From Brachionus plicatilis (taxonomy: Eukaryota; Rotifera; Eurotatoria; Ploima; Brachionidae): a stretch of 64,000 nucleotides of DNA. The stretch is taken from NCBI GenBank assembly GCA_010279815.1, contig QEOQ01000041.1, forward strand, positions 127,048 to 191,047. Reading direction: 5' to 3'. Position numbers and translations under genes: made by a program. Below are positions 13,440 to 22,908 of the stretch, in pieces. The stretch's first letter is position 1, and each line of letters starts with the position of its first letter. The notes under the pieces were generated by a model, which saw nothing but the letters and a program-made list of their open reading frames with translations, searched no databases and was not told the DNA's origin.

Positions 13440-13749
13440 AGCGATCTTGCTTGGTTTCAGCAGTTAAGTCATTGAGGGTTGCAACATTGAGGGCGCGGGC
13501 CTGGAAGATCCAGTTGTAAAGACTGGGATCACGGAATGCCCTTGGTAGTGGAGCGAGAACATCTACCTCTAGCACAGGAAAGGCTCACCACAAGAAACCG
13601 AGGACGGTGTGTAACACCCAGTATTGAAACTGGCATGCCACCGTAGGAGACATGTCCGTAGGTCCGAGTACCTTGAGATTACCAGAAGGATGGTATTGTG
13701 GATAGAAGGTACTCCAGCAATGAGGACATTGCTGTTTAACCGGCGGGCG
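13440..13749 (+). other. GC-rich 3' interior of LTR element
   Basis: This 310-base segment is far richer in G and C than any neighbour and abuts the 3' LTR. It has no long open frame and no recognised RNA. It ends in CCGGCGGGCG, where a polypurine tract would be expected; only part of it is purine. It is probably the element's 3' untranslated region or decayed original coding sequence. Confidence 0.45.
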
Positions 13750-14024
13750 TGTTGACGTGTTACTATATTATATAGGCGTAGCTAGGCCCCGGTTATTAGT
13801 CCTTTGATATTCATGGGTGTCATGAATCTAGTTGCTTGTTTGTTAGTCTAACTCAACTGATTGATTGCTGGCGCCAATTTAAGAAATATATAAATATAGT
13901 TTAATTTAAATAAATAGTGGTGATTTGCGTTCTGAATAGAAATTTTTATATCTTTTATACTACCGTAATTTCACACTATTCCCACTAATATGCCAAAGAG
14001 ACCCAGTCAATCTACTCGGCAACA
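13750..14024 (+). repeat. 3' long terminal repeat
   Basis: Starts TGTTGACGTG and ends CGGCAACA, matching the 5' LTR. It is 14 bases shorter because of small deletions. It marks the right end of the element. Confidence 0.9.
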
Positions 14025-14390
14025 GGAGTTAAGACAATACCCGACATGTTATAATATATTTTAATTAAAATTCTGGAGTAAAGGAGAATTTAATATTTTA
14101 AGCCATTTATAAAATAATTTTTTTAATCTTAAATAAAATTTTTTTTTGTTTTTTTTTTAATTTTTAAATTTTTTTTTTAATTAATAAATATATTAAATAA
14201 ACTTAAATTTTTTTTTTTTACTTTTTTTTTGGCAGCCCGTATATTTTAGAAAAAATAAAAAAAGTCTTTGGTGGAACTTTTTTTTGAAAAAAAAAATTTA
14301 AAAGTCCTGACTTTGACTTGATGACTTTTGCCCAAATCTGAGTAGGAGTAGTAATAAAATAAACTGCTGTACAGATTTCTCTATACGAGT
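14025..14390. other. AT-rich spacer, nothing recognised
   Basis: Poly-T and poly-A rich sequence after the LTR element with no gene or structured repeat that I can support. Confidence 0.6.
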
Positions 14391-14473
14391 GCTATGCACT
14401 TAGCCCTGGTAAGCTTTAGCAGCTGCCATTCATTTTGAAACCACTCATCCAATCTCGCCTTGAACTTGTTCAT
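14391..14473 (-). pseudogene. possible LINE ORF2 C-terminal tail
   Basis: A 27-codon frame reads F-K-A-R-L-D-E-W-F and ends in a stop. The F-K-x-x-L-D pattern is common at the very C-terminus of CR1/jockey-like reverse transcriptases. The fragment is too short for a firm call and could be chance. The surrounding sequence is GC-richer than its flanks, which mildly supports a coding origin. Confidence 0.3.
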
Positions 14474-15163
14474 TAATTAAATAAGAAAGAATTAGTAAGA
14501 TCATTTTTTTCGCTAATATTTTTATTAAAAAACTTAGCTTTTTCAAAATTAAAATTATAATTAATTAAATTTAAGCAAAATGTATTTATATTTTAATAAA
14601 GTGAAGTGATGAATTTGACTTAATTTATGTGTTGTGAATTTTATCCAACCCTATTTATTATTTATCAGCTTAAAAAGTTGTTCCCCAAATTATATCTTAT
14701 TGATGTTCTAAAAATAATTAAAAAAAAATTAATTTAAATAAGCATAAGTTTTAAAATTATATTTATATCCAATACATTAAATTACTTTTCGGGTTTAACA
14801 TTTATTTCAATGAGAAGTAAAATTTAAGCCATGATAAAATATTAATTTAAGACAATAGGAGAAGGTTTTTTTTATAATTAAATTTTTAAATAGGGAATAT
14901 ATGGTAACCTAGTCTAACCGGGTGACCATATTTTTTTGGGAACAATTTCCTTACCTTCACTAATATATTTCCATCGTCACTAATAAAATAAAGCTCCACT
15001 ATATAATTTGGGGATCATCTAATCAATTTTAAATATAAATCGATAGCTTATAGTAATAATCAATTATTTATTTTTTTAAGCAAACGACAAACAAACAAAA
15101 AATAAGAAACAAATAATGAGAAATTATTAGAAATAATAAGAAAAATAAGCGACCAACAAACTT
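14474..15163. other. AT-rich spacer, nothing recognised
   Basis: No coding or RNA signal was recognised. A weak GGTAACC...GGTGACC inverted pair near 14900-14935 is too short to interpret. Confidence 0.55.
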
Positions 15164-15340
15164 TTAAATCCTAACAAGAGCCTTGGTAGCTTTTTTAGGA
15201 GCACCACACTTTCGTTTTTCTCTAATAGGCAAGTTCTTGATCTCGAGTGGAATGGTGTATAGCTTGAAATAACTAGCAACGCCGATGATGTGCTTGCAAA
15301 TGTTCTTTATAGCCATATCAGTTGAAACTTGCGGAGTGAA
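15164..15340 (-). pseudogene. SWIM-type MULE transposase C-terminal fragment
   Basis: From about 15340 down to a stop at 15164 the frame reads T-P-Q, then I-C-K-H-I-I-G-V-A, then L-P-I-R-E-K-R-K-C-G-A-P-K-K-A-T-K-A-L. The C-K-H-I-I-G-x-A motif followed by a K-R-K-R-G-R-P-x-K-A-like basic tail is the SWIM zinc finger and C-terminus found in Mutator-like and related zinc-finger transposases of invertebrates. The first C-x-C pair of the finger is damaged and no catalytic domain is nearby, so this is a relic. A host SWIM protein is a less likely alternative. Confidence 0.6.
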
Positions 15341-15835
15341 TCAAGTAAAAAAAATCAAAGCTTACATTTCACGAAGACCATTTCCCAATGCCATTAAAAG
15401 CAACTAAAAGACCGAAGTTTTTTTCCTCGTAATTCTCAGAATTGGTCTGATGATGACGAATTTATTTAGATGAGGTTTAATTAATTAGAGTAGACTTCGA
15501 AATATATTAGGTTCCATTTAATTTATTAGTGTAGATATATATAATTATACTCAAAAGGAAATTTATTAGATGAAGAATAGATATTAATTAGATGACGAAT
15601 TGGAAATATATTAGTGAAGGTAGGAAATGATAGCCTATTTTTTATTTTGTTTATTTCGCACCCATTTTGTTCAAAGACTTCAAAAATAGTCACCCAATTT
15701 TCCCGAAATTTTTGAATAACCCCTTTAGCTCCGCGGTTAATTATGTGAGGTCCAAAAGGGTTAAAGTGGTTAACCCGATTACACCTAAAATTGTAAACAA
15801 TTACCCCGAATTTTAACCTCAAAAACAGAATTTTA

Positions 15836-16435
15836 ACCCTTTTAACCCATTTGACCTATTTAGGAAGAAAATTTTTGAATTTAATAAAATTATTTAATTC
15901 ATTTAATTTAATTTATTCAAAACAAAACAAAGGTAAGTTTAAAAAAAGTCTAAAAAAACGGTGAGTTTTTAACTATTTCTTTGAGTCCGTCCTTATTAAT
16001 AGCATAGCCCCAGTCAGCCATCTTTTGAAGCATATGTGAAATAACCTCTTCTTCTTGTGTACTAAAAACTGTTAGACGTCCAACATCAGTTGATTTGTAT
16101 CGTCCAATTAAATAATTAACAAGCGTTTGTCTTGGAATTCCGTGAAAATTCGCGGCTTGAGATCGATTTAGCTTATTACTATTTACATCACTTGCGTCTG
16201 CGTCTTTTAGATTTTGATCAGTAGAATTTTTTTTTTAGATTGAATTTCTTTGTCCTGTGACATTTTAAGCTTATTTTTAATCAATTTGCTTTTTTTATGT
16301 TTGAAATAAAAACTTGATTTTGAAAAAAAAGATGATTTTACAATTTGAAATAATTTTACAATTTTTTAATTATTAATAAATAGCGTCACTGAATTTTTAT
16401 AGTCTTATTCGGTTAAATGGGTTAAATGAAATATT
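15836..16435 (-). mobile_element. deleted pogo-like DNA transposon (boundaries approximate)
   Basis: A pogo-type transposase N-terminus is flanked by imperfect inverted sequences. On the left is TTTTAACCCATTTGACCTAT near 15837; on the right, the reverse complement of TTCGGTTAAATGGGTTAAAT near 16407-16430 gives a similar ATTTAACCCATTTAACCGAA. More GGGTTAA-type sequence lies outside on both sides, so the true ends may be wider. No catalytic DDE region remains between them. Confidence 0.4.
15950..16263 (-). pseudogene. pogo-like transposase N-terminus (psq helix-turn-helix)
   Basis: The frame starts at Met 16263 and needs one frame change in a poly-A run near 16231. It then reads S-Q-A-A-N-F-H-G-I-P-R-Q-T-L-V-N-Y-L, the Pipsqueak-type helix-turn-helix. 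G-R-L-T-V-F-S-T-Q-E-E-E follows, then M-A-D-W-G-Y-A-I, the usual linker into the CENP-B/pogo region. It ends at a stop at 15950 before any DNA-binding second domain or catalytic core. In the family this part binds the transposon ends in the nucleus. The copy is truncated and frameshifted, so it is not expected to be functional. Confidence 0.7.
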
Positions 16436-17561
16436 ATTTGGACTAATAGGGTTAAATAGATTTAACCATTTAAGCCCTAAAAATAACGCCATTAGATGAA
16501 GCCCTAAGGACATAACCTAAAATTCTGAAAAAATTCTCTTAGATACTTTAACCTGTGCTGAATCTAACGAGCGAAATAGGTTAGAGCTTAAGTAATACCT
16601 AGGACCTTAAAACACCCTTTTAGAAATTAAATCCGAAATCGAGAGTTTTTCACCTCTATGAAAAACTCTGAAAAAAAAGAGAAAAAAAAGAATGTTACGA
16701 ATTTTTTTAAAAATATATCACACATGTCATTCAATTCCTCTCCTCGAATTCTAAATATTAAGATATTATTATTAGGAAGTAGCTTTAAAAATTGAAGGAG
16801 ATATAGGGGTTTTTCAAATTCGGTTACCTTATTAACCCCTAACCCCTTCTGACCAAATTACCATACATTGGTTAAATTTTGATGATTAATTTTCTTATTG
16901 ACATTAAATGATAGCCGTTAGATTATGTGTTAATTTTTTTTGATGATTGGAAAAAATATCTGTCAAAATGGATTTCATATATTTTTTAAATTGAAAAATA
17001 AAATTATTTTTTAATATAATGAGATCTTCAATTCGAATTCGACTTCGTTTGTCAACTTCAAATATTAGTTTGTTAGAAATAATCACTCAAAAACATATAT
17101 GGAGTATTATAAAAAATTATTTAAAAATTTTCCAAAAATTCTCCTAAAAATTTTTTTATGAAGTTTTTTAATTAAAATTCGCTTCAATCAATCTTTTACT
17201 TCCTCGTAGCCATGCGGTTGCATAACATACCAAAGCTAAGCATACAAACTGTTTTAATCTATTAAATAAATGCTTTTAATTTCATTTTAAATGCCGTAAA
17301 TTCAGGTAGTGCTATCGTTTAGATTACAAAAACTATATTTTTAACAGGAAAGTATCTTGAATTTGGGAAATTGATTTTAATCCAACAAAATTTGTTTATC
17401 TTGGTAAATAAATGAAATATTCTATCTGAAATATAAAAAATTTAGTTAAATTGACATTTTTAAAAATTTTATTAAATTCAATTTTTTAAGCGAAAAGTAT
17501 TAATAAAATTTTTTTTTATAAATAAACACTAAAGTCTGGTGTTCGAATCTTATTCGAGTTC
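16436..17561. other. intergenic, small hairpin only
   Basis: Mostly AT-rich. An 11-base-pair perfect hairpin with a six-base loop lies at 16642-16669 (AGAGTTTTTCA paired with TGAAAAACTCT). No gene was recognised. A short frame at 16904-17086 (minus) has no motif. Confidence 0.55.
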
Positions 17562-18557
17562 TTATGATTTAGATGAAATTCGATTTCTATTTACAATTGA
17601 AAAATAAACTAAAAGAAAATTTTTTCTAAACAAAGTATTAAAAAAATATTGAATAATCAAATCAAAAGAATAAATGAATATATATCCAAATGAAGAAATT
17701 ACTTCAAATAGGAACAAAAATGCGCCATATGTTTGCTTTTGTTTTGAAGGATTTATTCTATTATAATTCACAAAAGCTATCCATATAATATTTGGAATTA
17801 AAACAACAACAAAAATTAAAGTTGTTCCGATTACAGTTGAAACAAATATTAGCTCATGGTTCAATTTTTTTGAAACTTTTCTTTTCGATTCTTTAATTTT
17901 AAAGATGAGTGCTGAATTCATAATAAACATCAAACAAAAAGGAATTATAGTTCGGGTCATAACTGCTAATGCATCACGAACTAAAAAAATCAGTGTCGGT
18001 GCTGTACAAAATCTGGTTGTAATGGTTTCATTTGTAAACGATGAAGTACTTTTTATTTCGATTAAATAAAGCCAAAAATTGGGCGAATTTATTAATAATA
18101 TTAAAAATAAAATGAATAAAAGAGTAAAAAAAGATTTTTTTTTATTTATTTTGTATTCGTTTGGAAAAAGTATGAAAAAAAATCGGTCAGCAACAATTGT
18201 CACGTTTAACCATGAATGTGAATGATATAAACATCGAAGGACATAAAAGTAAATAATGCAGCTTGATTTCGAAATTAATTTTATATTTATTCCAGAGATG
18301 TAAAATGGAATCGTAGTCACTAAAACAAAGATTAAAATACAAATGTTTAATGTACAATTGATAGAATAATAGAACTTCATTGCTTTATTTTTAAATTTTC
18401 CACTATGAAAAATAAACAACTCGATCAGGTTGAGCACAATTCCAATTGGGATTAAAATAAAAGTATAAAACAAGACAAATTTGTCCACTACTTGCATAAC
18501 CCAAGCTATGTAATCATAGTTTTCCATTGATTGATAATTAATTGAAGAAGCGTTCAT
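17562..18557 (-). CDS. rhodopsin-class G-protein-coupled receptor
   Basis: A single-exon frame of 331 residues with seven hydrophobic segments at about 27-50, 60-88, 100-122, 142-165, 190-220, 236-262 and 270-295. Class A marks are visible. Asn43 in TM1 is in an L-N-L context. Cys100 at the top of TM3 can pair with Cys184 in extracellular loop 2. The DRY position at the end of TM3 is D-R-F (124-126), and the NPxxY position in TM7 is D-L-I-I-Q-Y (289-294). Short basic loops (K-K-K-S after TM3, K-E-S-K-R-K-V-S-K-K before TM6) fit G-protein contact. The N-terminus has potential N-glycosylation at N2. The modified motifs resemble lineage-expanded invertebrate peptide or chemosensory receptors. 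The ligand is unknown; FMRFamide-like receptors are the nearest general picture. Confidence 0.85.
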   Translation of the reverse strand: MNASSINYQSMENYDYIAWVMQVVDKFVLFYTFILIPIGIVLNLIELFIFHSGKFKNKAMKFYYSINCTLNICILIFVLVTTIPFYISGINIKLISKSSCIIYFYVLRCLYHSHSWLNVTIVADRFFFILFPNEYKINKKKSFFTLLFILFLILLINSPNFWLYLIEIKSTSSFTNETITTRFCTAPTLIFLVRDALAVMTRTIIPFCLMFIMNSALIFKIKESKRKVSKKLNHELIFVSTVIGTTLIFVVVLIPNIIWIAFVNYNRINPSKQKQTYGAFLFLFEVISSFGYIFIYSFDLIIQYFFNTLFRKNFLLVYFSIVNRNRISSKS

Positions 18558-20244
18558 TATTAAAACTCGACTAAAATTATTAGATATGCCATCTATTTTG
18601 TAAAATCTTAAGAGAACTTTTGATAACTTTAACTTAGAAAAAAATAATTAAAAAATCAAAGTCGGAAACACTCAGAATATTTAGATAAAATTCAATCTTC
18701 AATTTAAACTTAGAATTGAGCAATCATCCTAGAAAACCAACTGTGGAATGTTTGGCATGCTAATGCTTAATTTTTTTAGCAGATGTTTACTCTTATCAAA
18801 ATTTTTTTAAGCACATTCTTTAAAGTTTCAACCGGAAAATAAAAAAAATTCGTGTTGTAATAATCAAAAACTATGAAGCAATTCTTTAAAATTAAAATGC
18901 GTTTTTTTAGTTAATTTTTATAAAAGTTTATTCTTTTAATTAAATAGATGATTTAGCCAACATGTTTCCTATCTTTTTTTTTTATTATTTTTAAATACGC
19001 AGTTTTTAGAAATCAACCCTAAGTTGTGAAAAAATCAATTATTTATTTTATGATCATTAATTCTTAATAGGGTAATTTTTTAAAAAAATTTGTTTTTCTT
19101 TACAATAATAACCGAACTGAAGTTTCTTTATGAAGCATTACTTGAAGTCATATTTTTTTTAAATTTATGAAAATTTGTGTCTTGTTGACGAAGACTTTGT
19201 GCAATTTGTGATATTAACAGATTATTTCAGCTTTGTCGTGTGGTCAATTTTGATTAAAATTAAAGAAATTTTTTTTTGTATACTTTTTTATTTATTTTTG
19301 TTAAAACCAAACATCTTTTAAAAATTATCTAATTATATCTTAAATTCAAAGAAAAATGTTATAAAAATGAAAAATTTAAAACCAAAAATTTATTGGAGCT
19401 GACTTTAATACCAAATGATGACTCGCAGACAATGCTGTTTAGATGACTCCTAAATTTTTTAATTATTCTTTAAATATATTGCATTTTTTGATATTTAAAT
19501 TTTAGCATAGATTCTATGCTAAAATTTAAATATCAAAAAATGCATGATGTAACAAATCAAAATTTTATCAACCCATTTGCCCTGAGGTTTTCACTCTCCA
19601 ATTTTTTGTAATCTTTTCCCCAAAAATTAACGGATACCACAAATGGCACCCTTTCACTTCAATTTTTAATCAATTTACCCTAAAATTTGTATCTCTTATT
19701 TCATAAAAAAACTTTTTCCAGAAATATTTTTTAGGACATTGTTTTTTTGAATGATATTTAAAACAAATTTTCTTTTTAAATGGATAAAAATTAAATGTGT
19801 TAAAGAGATGACAAATTTAAAACAACAATGAGACACATTGTTAGCAATCGCCTTCCCTTTTTTCCCTTAAACTTAGGAATTATAAAAATATTATTTCATT
19901 ATAAAGTTTCTAAATTGAAAAATTAAATGTTATTATTCTAAGGAGTACAATCTCTTTAGCCAGAATTTATTTTTGAACTAAAACTATATTATCTCTATTG
20001 AATTTTCAATTGAAAATAATTTCTGGTATGAAATTATAGGGTTCTAAGCCATCGGAATACGTTTTAGCTTTTAGAGCTTGATAATTTAAATCGGCTAAAA
20101 AAACTTAATTAAAATCAAAACCCCTTTAACACATGTAAGCTTTGACCCATCTTACTATAATTGTTTTTTTTTATTTAATATAAATTTATGTTGTATTTGA
20201 TCTATTTTATTTTTAAAGCATTTCACTAAATTTAGAAGAAATTA
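18558..20244. other. intergenic, holds the 19.5-kb palindrome
   Basis: Apart from the palindrome at 19480-19544, no gene, RNA or repeat was recognised. Confidence 0.55.
19480..19544. repeat. 65-bp near-perfect palindrome
   Basis: The left arm, 19480-19510 (TGCATTTTTTGATATTTAAA and on to AGCATAG), and the right arm, 19514-19544, are exact reverse complements over 31 bases with only a three-base ATT spacer. Such a sequence can extrude as a cruciform or fold as a long RNA hairpin. No flanking coding sequence explains it. Confidence 0.95.
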
Positions 20245-20300
20245 CAGTCGAACCTCGTTATAACGAACCTCTTTATAACGTAAACCTCTATGTTATCAAG
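20245..20300 (+). repeat. pogo/Tigger-type terminal repeat
   Basis: CAGTCGAACCTCGTTATAAC followed by two related CCTCTTTATAACG / CCTCTATGTTATC sub-repeats, preceded by TA. This matches the style of pogo/Tigger-superfamily ends, with TA target and CAGT start. Related direct-orientation pieces occur at about 20808-20832 and 21525-21560. A clear inverted partner was not found, so the element is broken or was disrupted by the LINE at 20.9-21.5 kb. Confidence 0.55.
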
Positions 20301-20335
20301 CTTTATGTCATCTAGGAAATTTATCAGAAGATCCG

Positions 20336-20575
20336 ATGGAGTATCATGAGGAAAATTATAACTTATATGATAACATAGAAGTTCGTTTAAATAAACTATT
20401 TATAAAATATCTCAAAAATAGTGTTATCTTCAAAAATACACTTACTATTGATTTAATCAAAGAATATGTCAGTGCTTTTGTTAACAGCTCAAGACCCTGT
20501 AAGAAAAAAACACCATTATGTAATATATGGAATGAATTCAGTGAATGGTTAAATGATAAGGGTTTATCTCTCTGA
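20336..20575 (+). CDS. hypothetical 79-residue frame, perhaps transposon remnant
   Basis: An open frame beginning shortly after the pogo-type terminal repeat. It encodes a charged protein with C-K-K-K-T-P-L-C and a C-terminal W-N-E-F-S-E-W-L segment. I do not recognise a domain. Its place inside the terminal repeat suggests a fragment of a transposon-encoded or passenger gene. A chance frame is possible, although it is less hydrophobic and less repetitive than typical spurious frames here. Confidence 0.3.
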   Translation: MEYHEENYNLYDNIEVRLNKLFIKYLKNSVIFKNTLTIDLIKEYVSAFVNSSRPCKKKTPLCNIWNEFSEWLNDKGLSL

Positions 20576-20854
20576 TTTTCAATCTTTCATTAAAAATTGT
20601 AAAAAAAAAATAAAAAATTTAAAAAAAAACTTGCTATCGTTTTTCCAGTAATTTACTATTTCATTCTTTTTTGTACTTTATTTTTCAAAAAATTTTTTTT
20701 ATGTTTTCTTGATTCATTTTAAAATTCTAATTTTTTTTACTTATCTAATGGCAGAAGGAGTTTTATTACTCAGAGCCATTTCAAATTTAAATAAACAAAA
20801 AAAAAAAACGTAAGCCTCTATCTAACATTCGAAAAAAAAGAATCAATTAAACTT

Positions 20855-21481
20855 ATTTATTTATTTATTTGTTTTCTGTACCGAGCTAGAGCTCCTTCAG
20901 AATAAGTTAAAAAAATAATAAAAAAAAATAAAATAAAAATAAAATAAAAGTTAATAAAATGAGATAAAAAAAAGAATCGAAATAAAGTAAATAAGCTAAA
21001 AAAATGAAAGTTGAAAAGACATAAATAGGAATAGATTGTTACATGTTGCACATGTTTAAATAGTTCAAGTTTCAGGAAAAAAAGAAGAAATAGTAAGGTA
21101 GCAATTACGCAATGGAGTTGGGTATTCAATATATCTTGATTCGAAACCTTCTTTGTATTCCTTCACCAGTCTTACAACCAATGGAATAGAATGACTCAGT
21201 CCTGTCCCAACATATCTCTCACTCAATTCAAAAAGCCGATTCGAGACTGTTAGTAATTTTAGTTTATTAAAAGCCTCATGATGCACGATGTTGGAGGGAG
21301 TATCATATTTTAACTTAAGAATAGATCTGACTGCTGTATTCTGAATTGCTTGCAGTTTTTTGATATTATTTTTTGAAAATGAATTTAAGCAAGGAAAAGA
21401 ATAATCTAAAATTGATCCGACTAAGGATTTATAAAGATTTCCTAGTGTGTTTTGATTAAGACCCCATTTTTTGTTTGACAA
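20855..21481 (-). mobile_element. 5'-truncated non-LTR retrotransposon (CR1/jockey-like)
   Basis: The minus strand carries the C-terminal part of a LINE reverse transcriptase frame. A 3' untranslated region follows, containing a GAGCTAGAGCTC hairpin near 20883-20894, and then a short-period tail of AAAT repeats at 20857-20875. Simple-repeat tails instead of poly-A are typical of CR1/L2-type elements. The 5' portion is missing, as expected from incomplete target-primed reverse transcription. Confidence 0.75.
21065..21481 (-). pseudogene. LINE reverse transcriptase C-terminal fragment
   Basis: 138 residues reading L-Y-K-S-L-V-G-S-I-L-D-Y-S-F-P near residue 16, K-K-L-Q-A-I-Q-N-T-A-V-R-S-I-L near 41, and later N-R-L-F-E-L-S-E-R-Y. 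These are the ordered motifs of the post-thumb region of jockey/CR1-like ORF2 proteins (Y-K-x-x-V-x-S-x-L-x-Y, K-L-Q-x-I-Q-N-x-A-L-R). The polymerase core with Y-A-D-D lies upstream and is absent. The frame stops at 21065. The copy is truncated and cannot be active. Confidence 0.8.
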
Positions 21482-22010
21482 TATCTTAATAATATTTAGC
21501 CTATTAAACTTAATGTATTTTGATAATATAACGAAAACTCTTTATAACGAAACCTCTTTAGTAGATAAAAAGAAAATTCCACTATGTAACTAATCTTACT
21601 TGTTAATTGTTAATTAAAAAATGTTAATTGACATAAGAACAAACAATTAATGTCTTGAAATAAATATAAAAAAGAAAATTGATTAGATTAATCATTAAAA
21701 ATGAACAATCAAACGATGAATAGTCAACCAAAAAAAAATAAAAATTACTGATATCAGTAATAAAATTGCGATTACCAATAAGAGTAAAGAACATGATCAA
21801 TCGCGCAAGAATTCGGCCTTTTAAGCTCAACTGTTTCGACAATTTTAACTAATAAAAAAAAACTGTAGTAAATTATCAAATCAGTACCGTTCAACCGGAT
21901 AGTAAAGGAACTAGAAAGAAATACCTGTCTGAAAGGAATACGGAAACAGAATTTGCCAATTTATTACTATTTTAATAAAAATGCGTGGATGAATTTAAAG
22001 ATCTTTGAAG
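21482..22010. other. spacer with pogo-type repeat piece
   Basis: Contains ATATAACGAAAACTCTTTAT and CGAAACCTCTTT near 21525-21560, related to the repeat at 20245. Otherwise nothing was recognised. Confidence 0.5.
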
Positions 22011-22522
22011 TACCGTATTCCCTTGTTCGATAATGCAGCGCCACAACCTAGAACACATCATTGGCGCAGGCGCTATACTAAATCTCGCCCATGTTAAATT
22101 CAACTTAACTTGTGTTGCATACGCCAAAACCGTATTTCGGGTTGTGGCGATGCACTATATCCATGGTCTTGAGAATGGTGCTGCATTATTTGAATGATTT
22201 AAAAAGAAAATATAAAAATAATTCAAGACAATATTTTTTAATTTTAAATTCTTTTTTATTTTTAAACTTTAAAGCCGCACCAAATACTTAATTAAAAAAA
22301 ATTCTTTTTTTTTTTTTAAATATTATCCCTTTGCTAAACTTAAATAATGCAGCACCATTCTCAAGACCCTGGATATAGTGCATCGCCACAACCCGAAATA
22401 CGGTTTTGGCGCATGCAACACAAGTTAAGTTGAATTTAACATGGGCGAGATTTAAATTAGCGCCTGCGCCAATGATGTGTTCTAGGTTGTGGCGCTGCTT
22501 TATCGAACAAGGGAATACGGTA
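22011..22522. mobile_element. foldback MITE, 512 bp
   Basis: Two arms of about 190 bases (22011-22197 and 22333-22522) are inverted copies with only scattered differences, separated by about 135 bases of AT-rich spacer. The ends are TACCGTATTCCC and GGGAATACGGTA, with TA at the outer edge. Each arm itself contains inverted GCGCCACAACC and GGTTGTGGCG pieces, so the structure is a nested palindrome. No coding capacity. A related copy lies at 40414-40989 and a relic at 27441-27728. The transposase family that moved it is unknown; the TA edges would suit a Tc1/mariner- or pogo-like source. Confidence 0.9.
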
Positions 22523-22908
22523 CATAATTTTTTAGTTCATTTAAAATATTTTGTATTATTCAAATGAAAAAAAAAACAGACTTTTAATCCAAAATAGATC
22601 AAAGGGTTTTTTAATTAATTTTGGAGCCTTAAATAGAAAAAAAATAATTAAAAGGTTAAAAAACGGCTTCAAGAAAAGCCAAAATTTATCAAATTTAGAT
22701 TTTAATAAATTCACAAGTCCAAGTCATTTTTTAAATAAATGAAAATTATCATTCGAAGCAGATATTTTTATGACCAAATGAAATTTTTTACCGTTCTAAG
22801 AGACATTACAAGCGGCCACATGAAAGTTTAGCCGACCGATATGCAAACAAAATTGTTTTTTTATTAATTAATTAATTAACTAAAAAACTCCTAATTAATT
22901 ATTTGTAA
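22523..22908. other. 3' flank of FBXO15, nothing recognised
   Basis: AT-rich sequence between the MITE and the FBXO15 stop codon. A short plus-strand frame at 22551-22742 is Lys/Asn-rich low complexity and is not called. Confidence 0.55.

Larger units (their letters stand above)
11219..14024 (+). mobile_element. non-autonomous LTR retrotransposon
   Basis: Two direct repeats of 289 and 275 bases flank a 2.24-kb interior. Both repeats begin TGTTGACG and end GGCAACA, giving perfect TGTTG...CAACA termini. The 5' LTR is followed by a primer-binding-site-like TGGTGCCGTGACC. The interior has no protease, reverse transcriptase, RNase H or integrase frames, so the element must have depended on enzymes supplied in trans. 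The interior instead contains a degraded host-like CECR2 (DDT/WHIM) gene fragment. The flanking bases do not form a clear target-site duplication (AAAGTTTA before, GGAGTTAA after), so the copy is old or recombined. Which LTR superfamily mobilised it is not decidable from what remains. Confidence 0.85.

Noticed and set aside
15720..15860. TTAACCC-like words suggesting telomeric repeat
   Set aside because: They are irregular and inverted on the two sides of the pogo fragment, so they read as transposon ends rather than a telomere tract.
17530..17560. GTGTTCGAATCT resembling a tRNA B-box
   Set aside because: No matching A-box, acceptor stem or cloverleaf can be formed around it.
20857..21129. 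Minus-strand frame of Phe/Leu-rich protein in the LINE 3' region
   Set aside because: It reads the LINE untranslated region and the AAAT tail; the reverse transcriptase frame already stops at 21065.
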